Positions 1 through 11,100 of a stretch of DNA of 64,000 bases are shown piece by piece. A program made the translations under genes and the position numbers. The notes beneath the pieces were generated by a model. It made no database searches. It saw only the letters and a list, made by a program, of their open reading frames with translations, and was not told the origin of the DNA. Numbering within the stretch: position 1 is the stretch's first letter; each line of letters opens with the position of its first letter. The stretch comes from Musa acuminata AAA Group (lineage: Eukaryota; Streptophyta; Magnoliopsida; Zingiberales; Musaceae): the NCBI RefSeq assembly GCF_036884655.1, contig NC_088340.1:28057501-28121500 (forward strand). Direction: 5' to 3'.

Positions 1-1817
1 TTGATTAGGCAAGATGCAGTTTAAGCAAGAGTATGAAGGCAGTTTGCAGTTATGGTAAACCTCAAAACGTAAACGCAATCTGCAATATGATGATCGTACG
101 AAAAAGTAGATTTACATCTAAACACTAATTCGGAAAGTAAAAGGTTTGAAACCCGATCGTAAAAGCGCAGAAGGCAGTAAGCTTCAGAGGAGGTTTGTAG
201 TAAAGATAATATGCTCAAAGTAAATGCAAACCGAGATTTAGAGTGGTTCGGTCAATCTTGACCTACTCCACTTTTGGCTTCCTCCACCGACGAGGTCACC
301 GACGTCAACTAGAGGCCTTCCTTCAATAGGCGAAGGCCAACCACCCTTTTACAGTTTCACTCCTTTTGACGGGCTTAGGAGACAACCCTTACAGAAATTT
401 TCTCTCCTCTCTTTACAACTCAAAACTTGAAGAACAGAGGGAGGAGAACTTTTGGCCTTTACAACAATTTTGAGCTCTAAGAATCACAGAAAAAGATCAA
501 GATTTCGGTGTGTGTCTGTGCCCTTTCAGTGCTGAATGGGTGGGGTATTTATAGGCCCCAATCCAGTTCAAATTTGGAGCTCAAAACTGTCAATTCCCGG
601 AATTCCGGGATCAAGCGGTTGCACCTCCTGACTGGAGCGGTTGCACCGCCTGGCAGAGCTCGAAGACTGAGCCTCTGGGCGGTGCCACCTCCTGTCAGGG
701 GCGGTTGCACCTCTCTGCCAAAGCTTGAAGATTGAGCTCAGGCGGTTGCACCTCCTGACTGGGGCGGTTGCACCGCCTGCCAAAGCTCGAAGACCGAGCT
801 CAGGCGGTGCTACCTCCTGTCAGGAGAGGTTGCACCGCCCAATCTCGCTTGGAGACTGAGCCCAGGCGGTTGCACCTCCTGGCTGGGGCAGTTGCACCGC
901 CCAGTCTCCCTGGGAGACTTAGCCCAGGCGGTTGCACCTCCTGGCTTGGGCGGTTGCACCTCCTACAGAAATCAGGGTCCGAATGGGTAGATCCATTCGG
1001 CCCAAATTGGGTCTTTCAAGGGCCCAATTGCCCCAAGATTAAGTTAATGAGATCACCTCCCATTTCCAACTTAATCATTGTGCTAACTATGATTTTTCCT
1101 AAGACATTTACTGCAACTTGCTCCGATGCGTCAATCGCTTCTTCCAGCGAGCTTCCGGCGAACTTCCGTCGATCATCCGATGAACCCTCGGTGATGCTCC
1201 TGCAGACTTCCGGCAAACTCCTGGACTAGCGACGATCCACTTGGCGAGTTCCGACGAGCTTCTTTGGCAAGCTCCTGGACTTCTCGGATTTATTCCCGCT
1301 GAACCTCCGACGACTGTCCGAACTTCCGTCGAGCTCTCGAACTCCCAACGTGATCATTGTCATGACTCCGGCACAACTCCTACTGCATGTCTTACTTTCA
1401 TCATAGTTAATCTTACACATGTAAACAAAACTTCGATCGAGACAATTAATCCTAATCAATTAACCAAGTTGTCCGGCATGTCATTGGTCCCTCGACGCTT
1501 CGTCCGATTTTTCGGTGCATCGTCCTTTCCTACGACCTATTGCCCAATCGGCCAGTTGGCTCCGCAACTCCGATATCCTTGGCACAATACCCGCTCTTCT
1601 TGGCCCGATGCCCGAGTCCACGGCCCGAAGCCTTCTGTCGATACGTCGACCGATCCACCGGCCCGACGTCCAATCTTCTAGCATGTTCCTCCGGCACAAC
1701 ATGATTTTCCTGCTTTAATTGTCTCATCCTGATCGAGGTATCCTGCGTCACTCAAAATGCAGATTAAATCATAAACATATATCAAGTAGTTTCATCATCA
1801 AAATACGAGATTCAACA
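1..1817 (-). repeat. LTR A1 of a SIRE/Maximus-like element, partial
   Basis: The right edge reads GAGATTCAACA, the reverse complement of the TGTTGAATCTC that opens the complete LTR at 51778-53879, and the two align along their length in opposite orientation. The TG end is therefore at 1817 and the CA end lies left of the window. On the minus strand a TATA box (CTATAAATA) lies near 544-556, just downstream of a GC-rich tandem array (about 600-970). The plus-strand ORFs here are accidental products of that array. The LTR directly abuts the family B LTR, whose first four bases (TGTT) are missing, so A1 probably inserted at that LTR's very end. Whether this is a solo LTR or one end of a full element cannot be seen. 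Confidence 0.85.
600..970 (-). repeat. GC-rich ~60-bp tandem repeat array in LTR A1
   Basis: About six degenerate units of roughly 60 bp each contain GGCGGTTGCACC or GGCGGTTGCACCGCC, a near-palindrome, separated by spacers such as CAAAGCTCGAAGACCGAGCTC. In the LTR's own orientation the array lies immediately upstream of the TATA box, where enhancer repeats sit in U3. The homologous array in LTR A3 is at 52625-52990. Confidence 0.8.
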
Positions 1818-3304
1818 GGGAAATCTTGGGGGCGACATCACATACGCAGCAAAAGAACAAGAAAACGAAATCCCCGATTCCCAATGAGATGTTCGTCGTC
1901 GTGCGAAGATTGGTGCGCAAAATCTGAGAAACTTAAAACTACGTATAGAGTAGGTTGTGTTACCTAGGGAGATCGTATATCCCTGTTTCCTTGCAAATCC
2001 TTAGGAGAGGGTGAAGGAGGTCAAGCGTCCTCCTCTCTAGCGGTGATCCACACAGCAGGGTTGCGACGACGCTCCTCAAAACTCCAGGCCTGCTCTGAGG
2101 TGGAGAGGAAGAGGAGAATAGGAAAGGCAAGCAAAGGCTCTAGCCTATTAGGCTCTGAATCCCTCCTATTTATAGAGATCCCCTGTCAAACCCTAATGGG
2201 TCCTCCCCTAGTGGGTATTGGATCTGCATCCAATAAGACAAGGGCTCCGTCGGATATCTCATATCTGAACCTCTACTCATCGCAATGCCTACCATATGTG
2301 TGTGACCCTCTAGGCCCAATATCGAGCTGGCCATGAGTCATACATATCAGAACTTCTTATAACTCAGTGAATTATTATCTCTGTAATAATTCACTTGACT
2401 CATCGACTACGGAAGTACTAGGCCACTACGCCGTAGTCCCCAAACGATACAGGGGAATCCAATCCATTAGACCTGTCTGTCCTCAGTTATCGTGTACCTA
2501 TAATCTCTCATCCATCTAATATCCCAGAGACCGTATATCGAGCATAGTGTTGTCAGACCCATACGGTTTCTACTCGAGTCTCGCTCTAATCGGATTCTCC
2601 CGGAGAACTCTTTCTCTCTCAACCCGAATGACCCTGGCCAGGGATTTGTCCGAGCAAAAACACATGGGATATTCCTCTCATGACGCCGAGAGTGGATGAT
2701 CCTCTATCGACACTCAATAGCCCTCGTAAGGTCGACTACCACTCCCAATGACCAGTTGTACTAGATCTGGGATAGCCAAACCTATAAGTCTGGTATCAAA
2801 GAGTGGAGCACTCATATAGGACATCTTTGGTGCCTCAAGTTTAAGGACCAGATACACCACTAGGACTACGGAATCGCTATCTGACAATAATGCATCATCA
2901 ACCATCCAGCATTCCGTAAGCGGATCAATCAGTGAACTCATTCTCCAATGAGCACCTGTACTGTATCCCAAGTGTCCCTACATGAGCATCTATGAGATCA
3001 GCTGCATCCATCATATGGACGGGTATACAGCACACCAGTCTATCCGGTTATCACGATGTCCCTCTCGAGTAACCTATGACCGGAATTATTTAGGATGTGT
3101 TTAAAGATGAATCGATCTCATTATCGTGATCTCATCACGATCTGATTCCCATTGCACAAATCCAAGGACATCAAAATATATGTATGCATTTATGCAATAG
3201 TTATAAAGTGATATACGCCAAAATATAATAAGCAAAAAGATTCTGTATCAAGTCACACGTGCCATCACTCACGTGATTGGCTTGCTGGGCACCTATGACT
3301 AGCA
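1818..3304 (-). repeat. 3' LTR of B0
   Basis: Matches the complete family B LTRs end to end except for the first four bases at the LTR A1 junction. It ends GACTAGCA at 3304, followed by the reverse complement of the polypurine tract (ATCTCCCACTT). It keeps the paired CACGTG motifs near 3259-3278 and the long hairpin around 2370-2397. It differs from the B1 and B2 LTRs at many scattered sites, consistent with greater age. Confidence 0.88.
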
Positions 3305-3318
3305 ATCTCCCACTTGAC

Positions 3319-6037
3319 CTAAAGCCAATCACCTATGTGTTTGATCCCCATCAGACCCCTGTGATGCACAAAGACAATTTGAGACAATGGCTTTGTCAGT
3401 AGATCTGCAATGTTATCTTCGGATGGAACTCTTTCCACTGCTACATCTCCTCGGGTTACAATCTCTCTAATAAGTTGAAACCTCCTCAGAACACTTCTGA
3501 TGAGACCCGGGTTCCCTTATTTGAGTAATCGCCCCGTTGTTGTCGCAATATAAGGAGATCGACTCTTCGCTACCCGGCACGACTCCCAAATCTGTGATGA
3601 ACTTCTTCACCCAGACTCCCTCCTTTGCTGCATTTAATGCAACAATATACTCCGCCTCTGTGGTCGAGTCAGCAGTAGTATCTTGCTTGGAACTCTTCCA
3701 GCACACTGCTCCTCCATTCAAGGTGTACACACACCCTGAATTCGACTTGCTATCATCGACATCAGACTGAAAACTTGAGTCAGTGTAGCCTTCAACCTTA
3801 AGGCTATTACCTCCATATACTAGTAAAAGATCCTTAGTCCTTCTCAAGTACTTAAGGATACACTTTATTGTTTTCCAATGCTCCAAGCTTGGATCCGCCT
3901 GATACCTGCTCGTGACACTCAGAGCATGCGCTATATTAGGCCTAGTACATAGCATGGCATACATGATAGACCCTATTGCTGAGGCATAAGGTATCATATT
4001 CATGTTCGCCCTTTCTTCTGGAGTCTTTGGGGACATACTCGTAGAAAGCGATATCCCATGTCTCATCGGTATGAGACCTCTCTTGGAATTTTCCATGCCA
4101 AACCTTTTGACAATGGTTTCTATGTATCTAGACTAGGACAAGCCAAGCATCCTCTTGGATCTATCTCTATAGATTCTAATCCCCAAGATATAGGATGCTT
4201 CCCCTAAGTCCTTCATGGAGAAGTGTCTAGATAACCAAGCCTTTACTGTGGATAGCATTCCTACGTCATTCCCAATGATGAGGATGTCATCCATATATAA
4301 CACCAAAAAGGTGATAGCGCTCCCACTTATCTTTCTGTACACACAAGGCTCATCTTCGTTCTTAACGAAGTCATAAGATCTGATTGCCTCATCAAATCTT
4401 ATGTTCCAACTTCGGGAAGTTTGCTTTAGTCCATAAATGGATCTAAGCAACCTACACACCTTATTTGGGCAGTTCTTGAACACGAATCCCTAGGGTTGCA
4501 TCATATACACCTCCTCCTCAAGGTTCCCATTGAGGAATACGGTTTTCACATCCATCTGCCAGATCTCATAATCATAGTGTGCTGCAATAGCCAATAGAAT
4601 TTTGATGGATTTTAGCATTGCTACGGGTGAGAAGGTTTCGTCGTAGTCAACACCTTGCCTTTGACGATACCCCTTAGCCACTAGCCTTGCTTTATAGGTC
4701 TCTACCTTTCCATCTACTCCGATCTTTTTCTTAAAGATCCACTTGCAACCGATGGGTACAATACCTTCGGGCGCATCAACTAGGTTCCAAACCTTATTGG
4801 AGTACATAGAATCCATCTCAGAATTCATGGCTTCTTGCCACTTCCCGGAGTCTATACTCATAATAGCCTCCTCGTAAGTCTGAGGATCAATATCCTCAAC
4901 ATCCTCTCCTCTAATATGTCCCACATATCTCTCAGGAGGATGGGATACACTATCAGACCTGCGTAAAGTTGAAACTTGTGTATTAGGTACCTGAACAGAC
5001 TCGGGCTGTAGAGTGGTGCTTAAGCTTGGTTCTCCAACCTCGCTCAACTCTATCATTCTCCCACTGTCTCCGCCAAGAATGTGTTCCTTCTCAAGGAACA
5101 CTACTCTCTTAGCTACAAAGACCTTTTGGTCCTCGAGATGATAGAAATAATACCCACAAGTTTCCTTGGGGTATCCCACAAATTTGCATCGCTCTGTCCT
5201 TGATTCTAATTTATCGGGGTTGTGTCTTTTAACATGGGCAGGGCAGCCCCGAATCTTAACAACCTTAAGATCAAGCTTCTTCCCTTTCCATATCTCATAT
5301 GGTGTAGACACTACCGACTTAGTTGGAACTCTATTCAGAAGGTAAGTTGCGGTTTCTAGGGCATATCCCCAGAATGAGATGGGTAGGTCAGTGAAACTCA
5401 TCATGGACCATACCATATCTAATAACGTATGATTTCTCCTTTCAGAGACACCATTGAGCTGAGGTGTACAAAGAGGTGTCCATTAGGATAATATCCCATG
5501 GTCCTTGAGGAACTGAGTAAACTCTGTACTTAAGTACTCACCTCCTCGATCTGATCGAAGAGTTTTGATACTCTTTCCAGTCTGGTTCTCCACCTCATTC
5601 TTATACTCTCTGAATTTCTCAAAGGCCTCGGACTTGTACTTCATTAAGTACACATATCCATACCTTGAGAAATCATCAGTAAATGTAATGAAGTAGGAGT
5701 AACCTCCAATGGCATGAGTTGACATGGGTCCATATACATCACTATGTATGAGTTCCAACAGCTCAGTGGCTCTCTCTCTAGTTCCACTAAATGGAGAGTT
5801 GGTCAGTTTTCCATGAAGGCAAGGCTCACAAGTTGCATATGACACATAGTCGAATGGATCTAGATATCCATCATTTAGTAACTTTTGAATCCTTTTTTCA
5901 TGGATATGACCTAGCCTACAATGCCACAGGTATGCACTGTTCATCTCATCTCGTTTCCTCTTGGACACATTTATATTCATGATATATAGAGTAGTGTCTA
6001 GCATAAACAAACCTTTATGCAATATTCCTCTTGTCAA
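3319..6037 (-). pseudogene. pol: B0 pol pseudogene (integrase, RT, RNase H)
   Basis: Minus-strand remains of a copia polyprotein in normal order: GAG-pre-integrase zinc finger (HCRLGH ... CEPC), integrase core, reverse transcriptase and RNase H (GYTDSSF, TEAEYI). Compared with B1 and B2 at least three sense codons have become stops: Q before the WTP motif (about 5485), E after VYMMQP (about 4487), and Q in the LSQSRY segment (about 4131). A deletion near 3490 shifts the frame after the SHQK residues of RNase H. The RT motif reads YMDD where B1 and B2 have YVDD. The protease body upstream is absent. This copy cannot encode working enzymes. Confidence 0.9.
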
Positions 6038-6039
6038 TC

Positions 6040-6973
6040 TCCCCTCGGCTTCGCTAGAATTTACAATAAATTGTAGATGTGATAAGCAATACTGGTATCC
6101 AATACCAATGCACTATCACAAAAATCTGACAATTGGAGATTGATCATGAATGTACCTGAAGCTTCTCCAAGCTTCTATTTCGCCCTTTCTGCAAGGTACT
6201 CTTTGTAGTTCCTCTTCTAGTGCCCATCTTTACCACAGTGGAAGCACTGGCCTTTGTTCTTTGCTAGGTCTTTCTTAGCAACCTTTGCTTTACCTGGTTT
6301 GTCCTTGCCCTTTCCTTTCTTAAGGGACCTTTCTGCTTTCCTTTTCTTTTTTGTCTCACCAGTGTAGAGAACTGGCTTCTCTTTCTTAATAGTACTCTCT
6401 GCCTCCCTCAACATATTGAGGAGCTCTAGGAGAGTCACCTCAAGCTTGTTCATATTAAAATTCATTATGAACTGTGAAAAGGAATCTGGTAGGGACTGAA
6501 GCACAATATCCACACATAAGTTATCCTCTAGGACCATTCCTAGACCTGTGAGTTTCTATATCCACTCAACCATCTTTAGGACATGGTTCTGAACTGGTGT
6601 CCCCTCAGTCATCCTAGCGCGGAAGAGGCTCTTGGATATCTCATATCGCTGAGTCCTTCCCTGTTCCTCAAATAATTTATGGACATATAGGAGAATGGAT
6701 CTGTCATCCATCTTTTCATGTTGTCTCTGTAACTCAAGAGTCATAGAGCCCAACATATAGCACTGAGCAAGAGTTGAGTCATCAATGTACTTCATGTAGC
6801 GAGCGATCTCATCCTCGTTTGCCCCTTCTTCGGGCGCAGGCATCACTGTATCAAGGACGTACATGATTTTCTCCGCTGAGAACAATTCTCAAGTTACGGA
6901 GCCAATCTGTATAATTTGGACTAGTGAGGCGGTTGATATCAAGTATGCCACGTAAGAGATTTGAAAGCGACAT
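6040..6973 (-). pseudogene. gag: B0 gag pseudogene
   Basis: Minus-strand relic of the capsid/nucleocapsid gene, starting at the ATG equivalent to the intact copies. A 2-bp deletion near 6876 breaks the frame about 30 codons in, a stop replaces E in the EWIEKL segment (about 6554), and another replaces W after the CFHCGKDGH part of the zinc knuckle (about 6215). The 3' end runs into a short remnant of the protease motif (LDTSIAYH-like, in place of LDTGSAYY) and then a stop. The rest of the protease is missing, exactly as in B1. Confidence 0.85.
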
Positions 6974-8209
6974 TTTCTAAAAATAAAGATGCAGTAGAAA
7001 TGAATAACATGCAGATTTTGGAAGAAATAAACTATCAAGATATGGACTTCTATCTTAATATGCTCCCACTATTTTACTAACGAGTCACGCGACACCCTCA
7101 ACACGTGAAACGGAAGTCTCCGGCAGACTTCTAGTGGGGATCAGGATCCAATCAGCGTCTTAGTGTAACCTCGAGGGACTTGACCATTTACACTAAGCCT
7201 AAAAGGTAGGCAACTCTTGCTGATCACAACTCCTTGTAATTCCCATCCTGTTCGGCCTCCAAATCACCATGGCCTCGAGGGACTCGACCAACTATGATGC
7301 TCGGTTAAGTCAACACCTTCGTTATAAGATGAGTCTGATTTGATGATATACCCTCGAGGGACTCGACCAAGTATACCATGCCCTCAGGTCACCGGTGACA
7401 TCTCTATGTCGTAAGCAAGATAGCGAATCGCGATATAGGTGAGTCTCGAGGGACTCAACCAACTCAACCTATACCGGGAATCGGTTCCTACTTATAACGA
7501 TGGAAGGCCACGTGGGTCAATCTAATTGCCTCACGTTTACCGACTTAATATTATCGAGAGATGTTTCTATGATTTGGTCTCCTAATATGACATGTCACAC
7601 ATATACATATTTAATATATATCTACATCGCATGCAAATATATATACATATCTAATATGTGTATAAGCAATCACACAAGATGATCATGGACGACAACCTAA
7701 TATGATTAGGCCCGAGCCAGTAAGCCTAATCACTCACATCAAGATCTATGTGTGCAACGATGCATCTCCATGCCCTGTGATCATCCATCTCGTCATCGTC
7801 GGTTTCGTCGACATCTTGATGCATCTTCATGCATCACGATCGTCCGTCTCGTGGGTCCCGCTATCGCATCCACGCTCCCGCTGCGCCTCCTCATGTGATT
7901 ACAACTTAATCATAAACACGCAGGCCCGACAATAAATGAGAAATATAATGGAGGCTCGCAGACCTCAATAATAATAATCACAAGTACACACATCACACAG
8001 TCCATGATCATCCGTCCACACATCAAACATCACATGTATAAATAATCATCATCATGTCGGACTACTAGATAATAATAAAAATAATAATCAACTAAACCTT
8101 TTAATTAATTAATATTTTATGTAGGGAATTTCTGAATTTATAGGGGTATTTTCGTAATTTGGAAAAAAGACAGAAACTGAAATTTCGCAAATTCCGAGGG
8201 GCAAAACTA
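6974..8209 (-). other. B0 leader, proximal part
   Basis: Non-coding 5' leader between gag and the B2 insertion. It holds the four-stem-loop array (7159-7471), an AT-rich stretch of TATATA repeats (about 7600-7660) and a conserved tract (about 7700-8000) with an antisense 77-codon ORF that I do not regard as a gene. The remainder, with the GC-rich island, is at 25577-26204 beyond B2. Confidence 0.8.
7159..7471 (-). promoter_or_regulatory. Four stem-loop array in B0 leader
   Basis: Third and oldest copy of the array described at 11101-11413. On the minus strand it reads as four TTGGTCGAGTCCCTCGAG-type modules, each inside a longer inverted repeat. The outer stem CTTAGTGT/ACACTAAG (7159-7166 with 7190-7197) and the TAGGTGAGT/ACTCAACCTA stem (7436-7444 with 7462-7471) are kept although this copy has otherwise decayed. 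One apical module has CAAG instead of CGAG. Confidence 0.75.
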
Positions 8210-8214
8210 TCTTT
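8210..8214. other. TSD of B2, left copy (TCTTT)
   Basis: TCTTT immediately precedes the B2 5' LTR and is repeated at 25572-25576 immediately after its 3' LTR. Removing B2 and one copy rejoins the B0 leader into a sequence collinear with the leader of B1 (GGGGCAAAACTATCTTTTTGCC at about 19175-19197), confirming the insertion. Confidence 0.93.
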
Positions 8215-8243
8215 TGCTAGTCATAAGTGCCCAGCAAGCCAAT

Positions 8244-8263
8244 CACGTGAGTGATGGCACGTG
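8244..8263 (+). promoter_or_regulatory. Paired G-boxes in U3 of B2 5' LTR
   Basis: CACGTG occurs twice, 14 bp apart start to start (8244-8249, 8258-8263), 30 bp inside the LTR. G-box/ABRE cores bind plant bZIP and bHLH factors. The pair is conserved in the other full LTRs; only the B0 5' LTR has lost one (CTCATG at about 27520). A role in transcription is inferred. Confidence 0.6.
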
Positions 8264-9125
8264 TGACTTGATACAGAATCTTTTTGCTTATTATATTTTG
8301 GCGTATATCACTTTATAACTATTGCATAAATGCATATATATTGTGATGTCCTTGGATTTGTGCAATGGGAATCGGATCGTGATGAGATCACGATAATGAG
8401 ATCGATTCACCTTTAAACACATATCCTAAATAATCCCGGTCATAGGTTACTCGAGAGGGACATCGTGATAACCGGATAGACTGGTGTGCTGTATACCCGT
8501 CCATATGATGGATGCAGCTGGTCTCATAGCTGCTCGTGTAGGGACACTAGGGATACAGTACAGGTGCTCATTGGAGAATGAGTTCACTGATTGATCCGCT
8601 TACGGAATGCTGGATGGTTGATGATGCCTTATTGTTAGACAACAATTCCGTAGTCCTAGTGGTGTATCTGGTTCTTAGACTTGAGACACCAAGGATGTCC
8701 TGTATGAGTGCTCCACTCTTTGATACCAGACTTATAGGTTTGGCTGTTCCCAGATCTAGTACAGCTGGTCATTGGGAGTGGTAGTCGACCTTACGAGGGC
8801 TATTGAGTGTCGATAGAGGATCATCCACTCTCGGTATCATGAGAGGAATATCCCATGTGTTCTTGCTCAGACAAATCCCTGGCCAGGGTCATTCGGGTTG
8901 AGAGAGAAAGAGTTCTCCGGGAGAACCCGATTAGAGCGAGACTCGAGTAGAAACCGTATGGGTCTGACAGCACCATGCTCGATATACGGTCTCTGGGATA
9001 TTAGATGGATGAGGGACTATAGGTACATGGTAACTGAGGACAGACAGGTCCAATGGATTGGATTCCCCTGTATCGTCTGGGGACTACGGCGTAGTGGCCT
9101 AGTACTTCCGTAGTCGATGAGTCGA

Positions 9126-9153
9126 GTGAATTATTACAGAGATAATAATTCAC
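9126..9153 (+). repeat. Perfect hairpin in family B LTR
   Basis: GTGAATTATTA (9126-9136) and TAATAATTCAC (9143-9153) are exact reverse complements around a CAGAGA loop. The same 11-bp arms are intact in all six family B LTRs in the window, including those of the old B0. Confidence 0.8.
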
Positions 9154-9712
9154 TTAGTTAGAAGGAGTTCTGACAGGTATGACTCACGGCCAGCTCGATA
9201 TTGGGCCTAGAGGGTCACACACATATGGTAGGCATTGCGATGAGTAGAGGTTCGGATATGAGATATCCGACGGAGCCCTTGTCTTATTAGATGCAGATCC
9301 AATACCCACTAGGGAAAGGACCCATTAGGGTTTTGACACGGGATCTCTATAAATAGGAGGGATTCACAGCCTCATAAGCTAGAGTCTTTGCTTGCCCTTC
9401 CTATTCTCCTCTCCCTCTCCACCTCAGAGTAGGCCTGGAGTTTTGAGGAGCGTCGTCGCAACCCTGCTGTGTGGATCACCGCTAGAGAGGAGGACGCTTG
9501 ACCTCCTTCACCCTCTCCTAAGGATCTGCAAGGAAACAGGGATATACGATCTCCCTAGGTAACACAATCTCTATACGTAGTTTTGTGTTTTTGCGGATTT
9601 TGCGCACCAATCTTCGCACGACGATGAACATCTTTTTGGGAATCGGGGATTTTTGTTTTCTTGTTCTTCCGCTGCGCATATGATGTCGCCCCCCCCTATG
9701 ATTTCCCAACAG

Positions 9713-9726
9713 TGGTATCAGAGCCA
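9713..9726 (+). other. Primer-binding site of B2
   Basis: TGGTATCAGAGCCA begins one base after the LTR end. It is complementary to the 3' end of plant initiator tRNA-Met, the usual primer for copia minus-strand DNA synthesis. Confidence 0.92.
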
Positions 9727-9835
9727 GGTTGTTCGTGCGAATGATTGGTTTTTGAACTGCGTGTGTTGTGTTTAGGAAGAATATTGACGTCAAAATCGTT
9801 GACGCAAAAGCAAGGAAGGGCAGCAACAGTTGCTG

Positions 9836-10325
9836 CCCTCGATCTGCATGCCTGCAGCCAGCCGCAGCCGCAGCCGCAGCCAGGCAGCACAGCGCCGGCG
9901 CATGCGCAAGCGCTGTGCCTGCAGCAGCCGGCCGGCGGTCTGCTTGCAGCAGGCTTGCGGCCGGCGGGGCTGGGAGCCCGCTCGGTAGAAGCGCCTGCGG
10001 CCACTGAGCCCGCGGGCAGAGGCGCCGCGGGGCAGCAGCGCGGGCTGAGGCACCGCAGGGCAGCGGCGCCTGTGGCCGCTGCTCCCACGGGCAAAAACCC
10101 CGCAGGGGTGGCCGCCAGCGAGACAGCACCACCTGCGGGCGCTGACTCGCGGGCAGAACCGCCCGCGAAGGCGGCGGCGCCCGCGGGGGCGCCCACCTGC
10201 AGCGGCAGCGACCCCAGCGGGCGTGCCACCTGCAGGCGAGGGCAGTGCCCTCGCCCTCGCCGCACAGGCCGCCGCCAGCAGGGTGGCGGCGGCGGCGGCG
10301 CAGCAGCGAAAAGGGGAAAGGGTAT
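9836..10325 (+). repeat. GC-rich, CpG-dense island in B2 leader
   Basis: About 490 bp of very GC-rich DNA with CCGCAG triplet runs (about 9855-9885), in sharp contrast to AT-rich surroundings. ORFs of 70-230 codons on both strands are rich in Ala, Arg, Gly and Pro, as any GC-rich non-coding DNA gives. The islands at the same place in B1 (19198-19765) and B0 (25590-26100) are related but have been rearranged and expanded differently. Confidence 0.8.
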
Positions 10326-11100
10326 TAGGGTTTTCTGCGCAAAAGACAGTTTTGCCCCTCGAAATTTGAGAAATTCCAGTTTCTGTCTTTTGTCCAAATT
10401 ACGAAAATACCCTTAGGAATTGAGAAATTCCCTATATATCCCTGATTTCAGAAAATATTAATTAATTAAAAGGTTTAGTTGATTATTATTTTTATTATTA
10501 TCTAGTAGTCCTACATGATGATGATTATTTATACATGTGATGTATGATGAGTGGACGGATGATCATGGACCGTGTGATGTGTGTACTTGTGATTATTATT
10601 ATTGAGGTCTGCGAACCTCCATTATATTTCTCGTTTATTGTCGGGCCTGCGTGCCTATGATTAAGTTGTAATCACATGAGGAGGCGCAGCGGGAGCGTGG
10701 AAGCCATAGCGGGACCCACGAGACGGACGATCGTGATGCATGAAGATGCATCAAGATGTCGACGGAACCAATGAGGACGAGATGGACGATCACAAGGCAT
10801 GGAGATGCACCGTTGCACACATAGATCTTGATGTGAGTGATTAGGCCTACTGGCTCGGGCCTAATCATATTAGGTTGTGGTCCATGATCATCTGGTGTGA
10901 TTGCTTATACACATACTAGATATGTATATATATATTTGCATGCGATGTAGATATATATTAAATATGTATATGTGTGACATGTCATATTAGGAGACCAAAT
11001 CATAGAAACATCTCTCGATAATATTAAGTCGGTAAACGTGAGGCAATTAGATTGACCCACGTGGCCTTCCATCGTTATGAGTAGGAACCGAATCCCGGTG

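Larger units (their letters stand above)
8215..9711 (+). repeat. 5' LTR of B2
   Basis: Starts TGCTAGTC and ends CCCAACA directly before the PBS. TATA box CTATAAATA near 9347-9355 puts the U3/R border at about 9375-9385. It holds two CACGTG G-boxes (8244-8249 and 8258-8263), a 7-bp-arm palindrome (8376-8394), an 11-bp-arm perfect hairpin (9126-9153), a GACTACGG/CCGTAGTC inverted repeat (about 9090-9118), and a run of C about 15 bp before the 3' end. Confidence 0.93.

Noticed and set aside
568..1229. ORFs in the GC-rich LTR arrays (also 52424-53066 and 57609-57950)
   Set aside because: Products of the tandem repeats and LTR sequence; the same DNA gives ORFs on both strands.
8578..9113. 68- and 71-codon ORFs repeated in every family B LTR
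   Set aside because: They lie in U3 upstream of the TATA box and recur only because the LTRs are near identical; interrupted in B0.
9745..10416. Overlapping Ala/Arg/Gly-rich ORFs of up to 230-260 codons in the leader islands of B0, B1 and B2
   Set aside because: They occur on both strands and in several frames, the frames differ between copies, and the composition is what GC-rich repeats give by chance.
10635..10868. Antisense 77-codon ORF present in all three family B leaders
   Set aside because: The copies are similar along the whole leader, so the frame is kept by nucleotide identity; no domain, no start context, and opposite to the element transcript.
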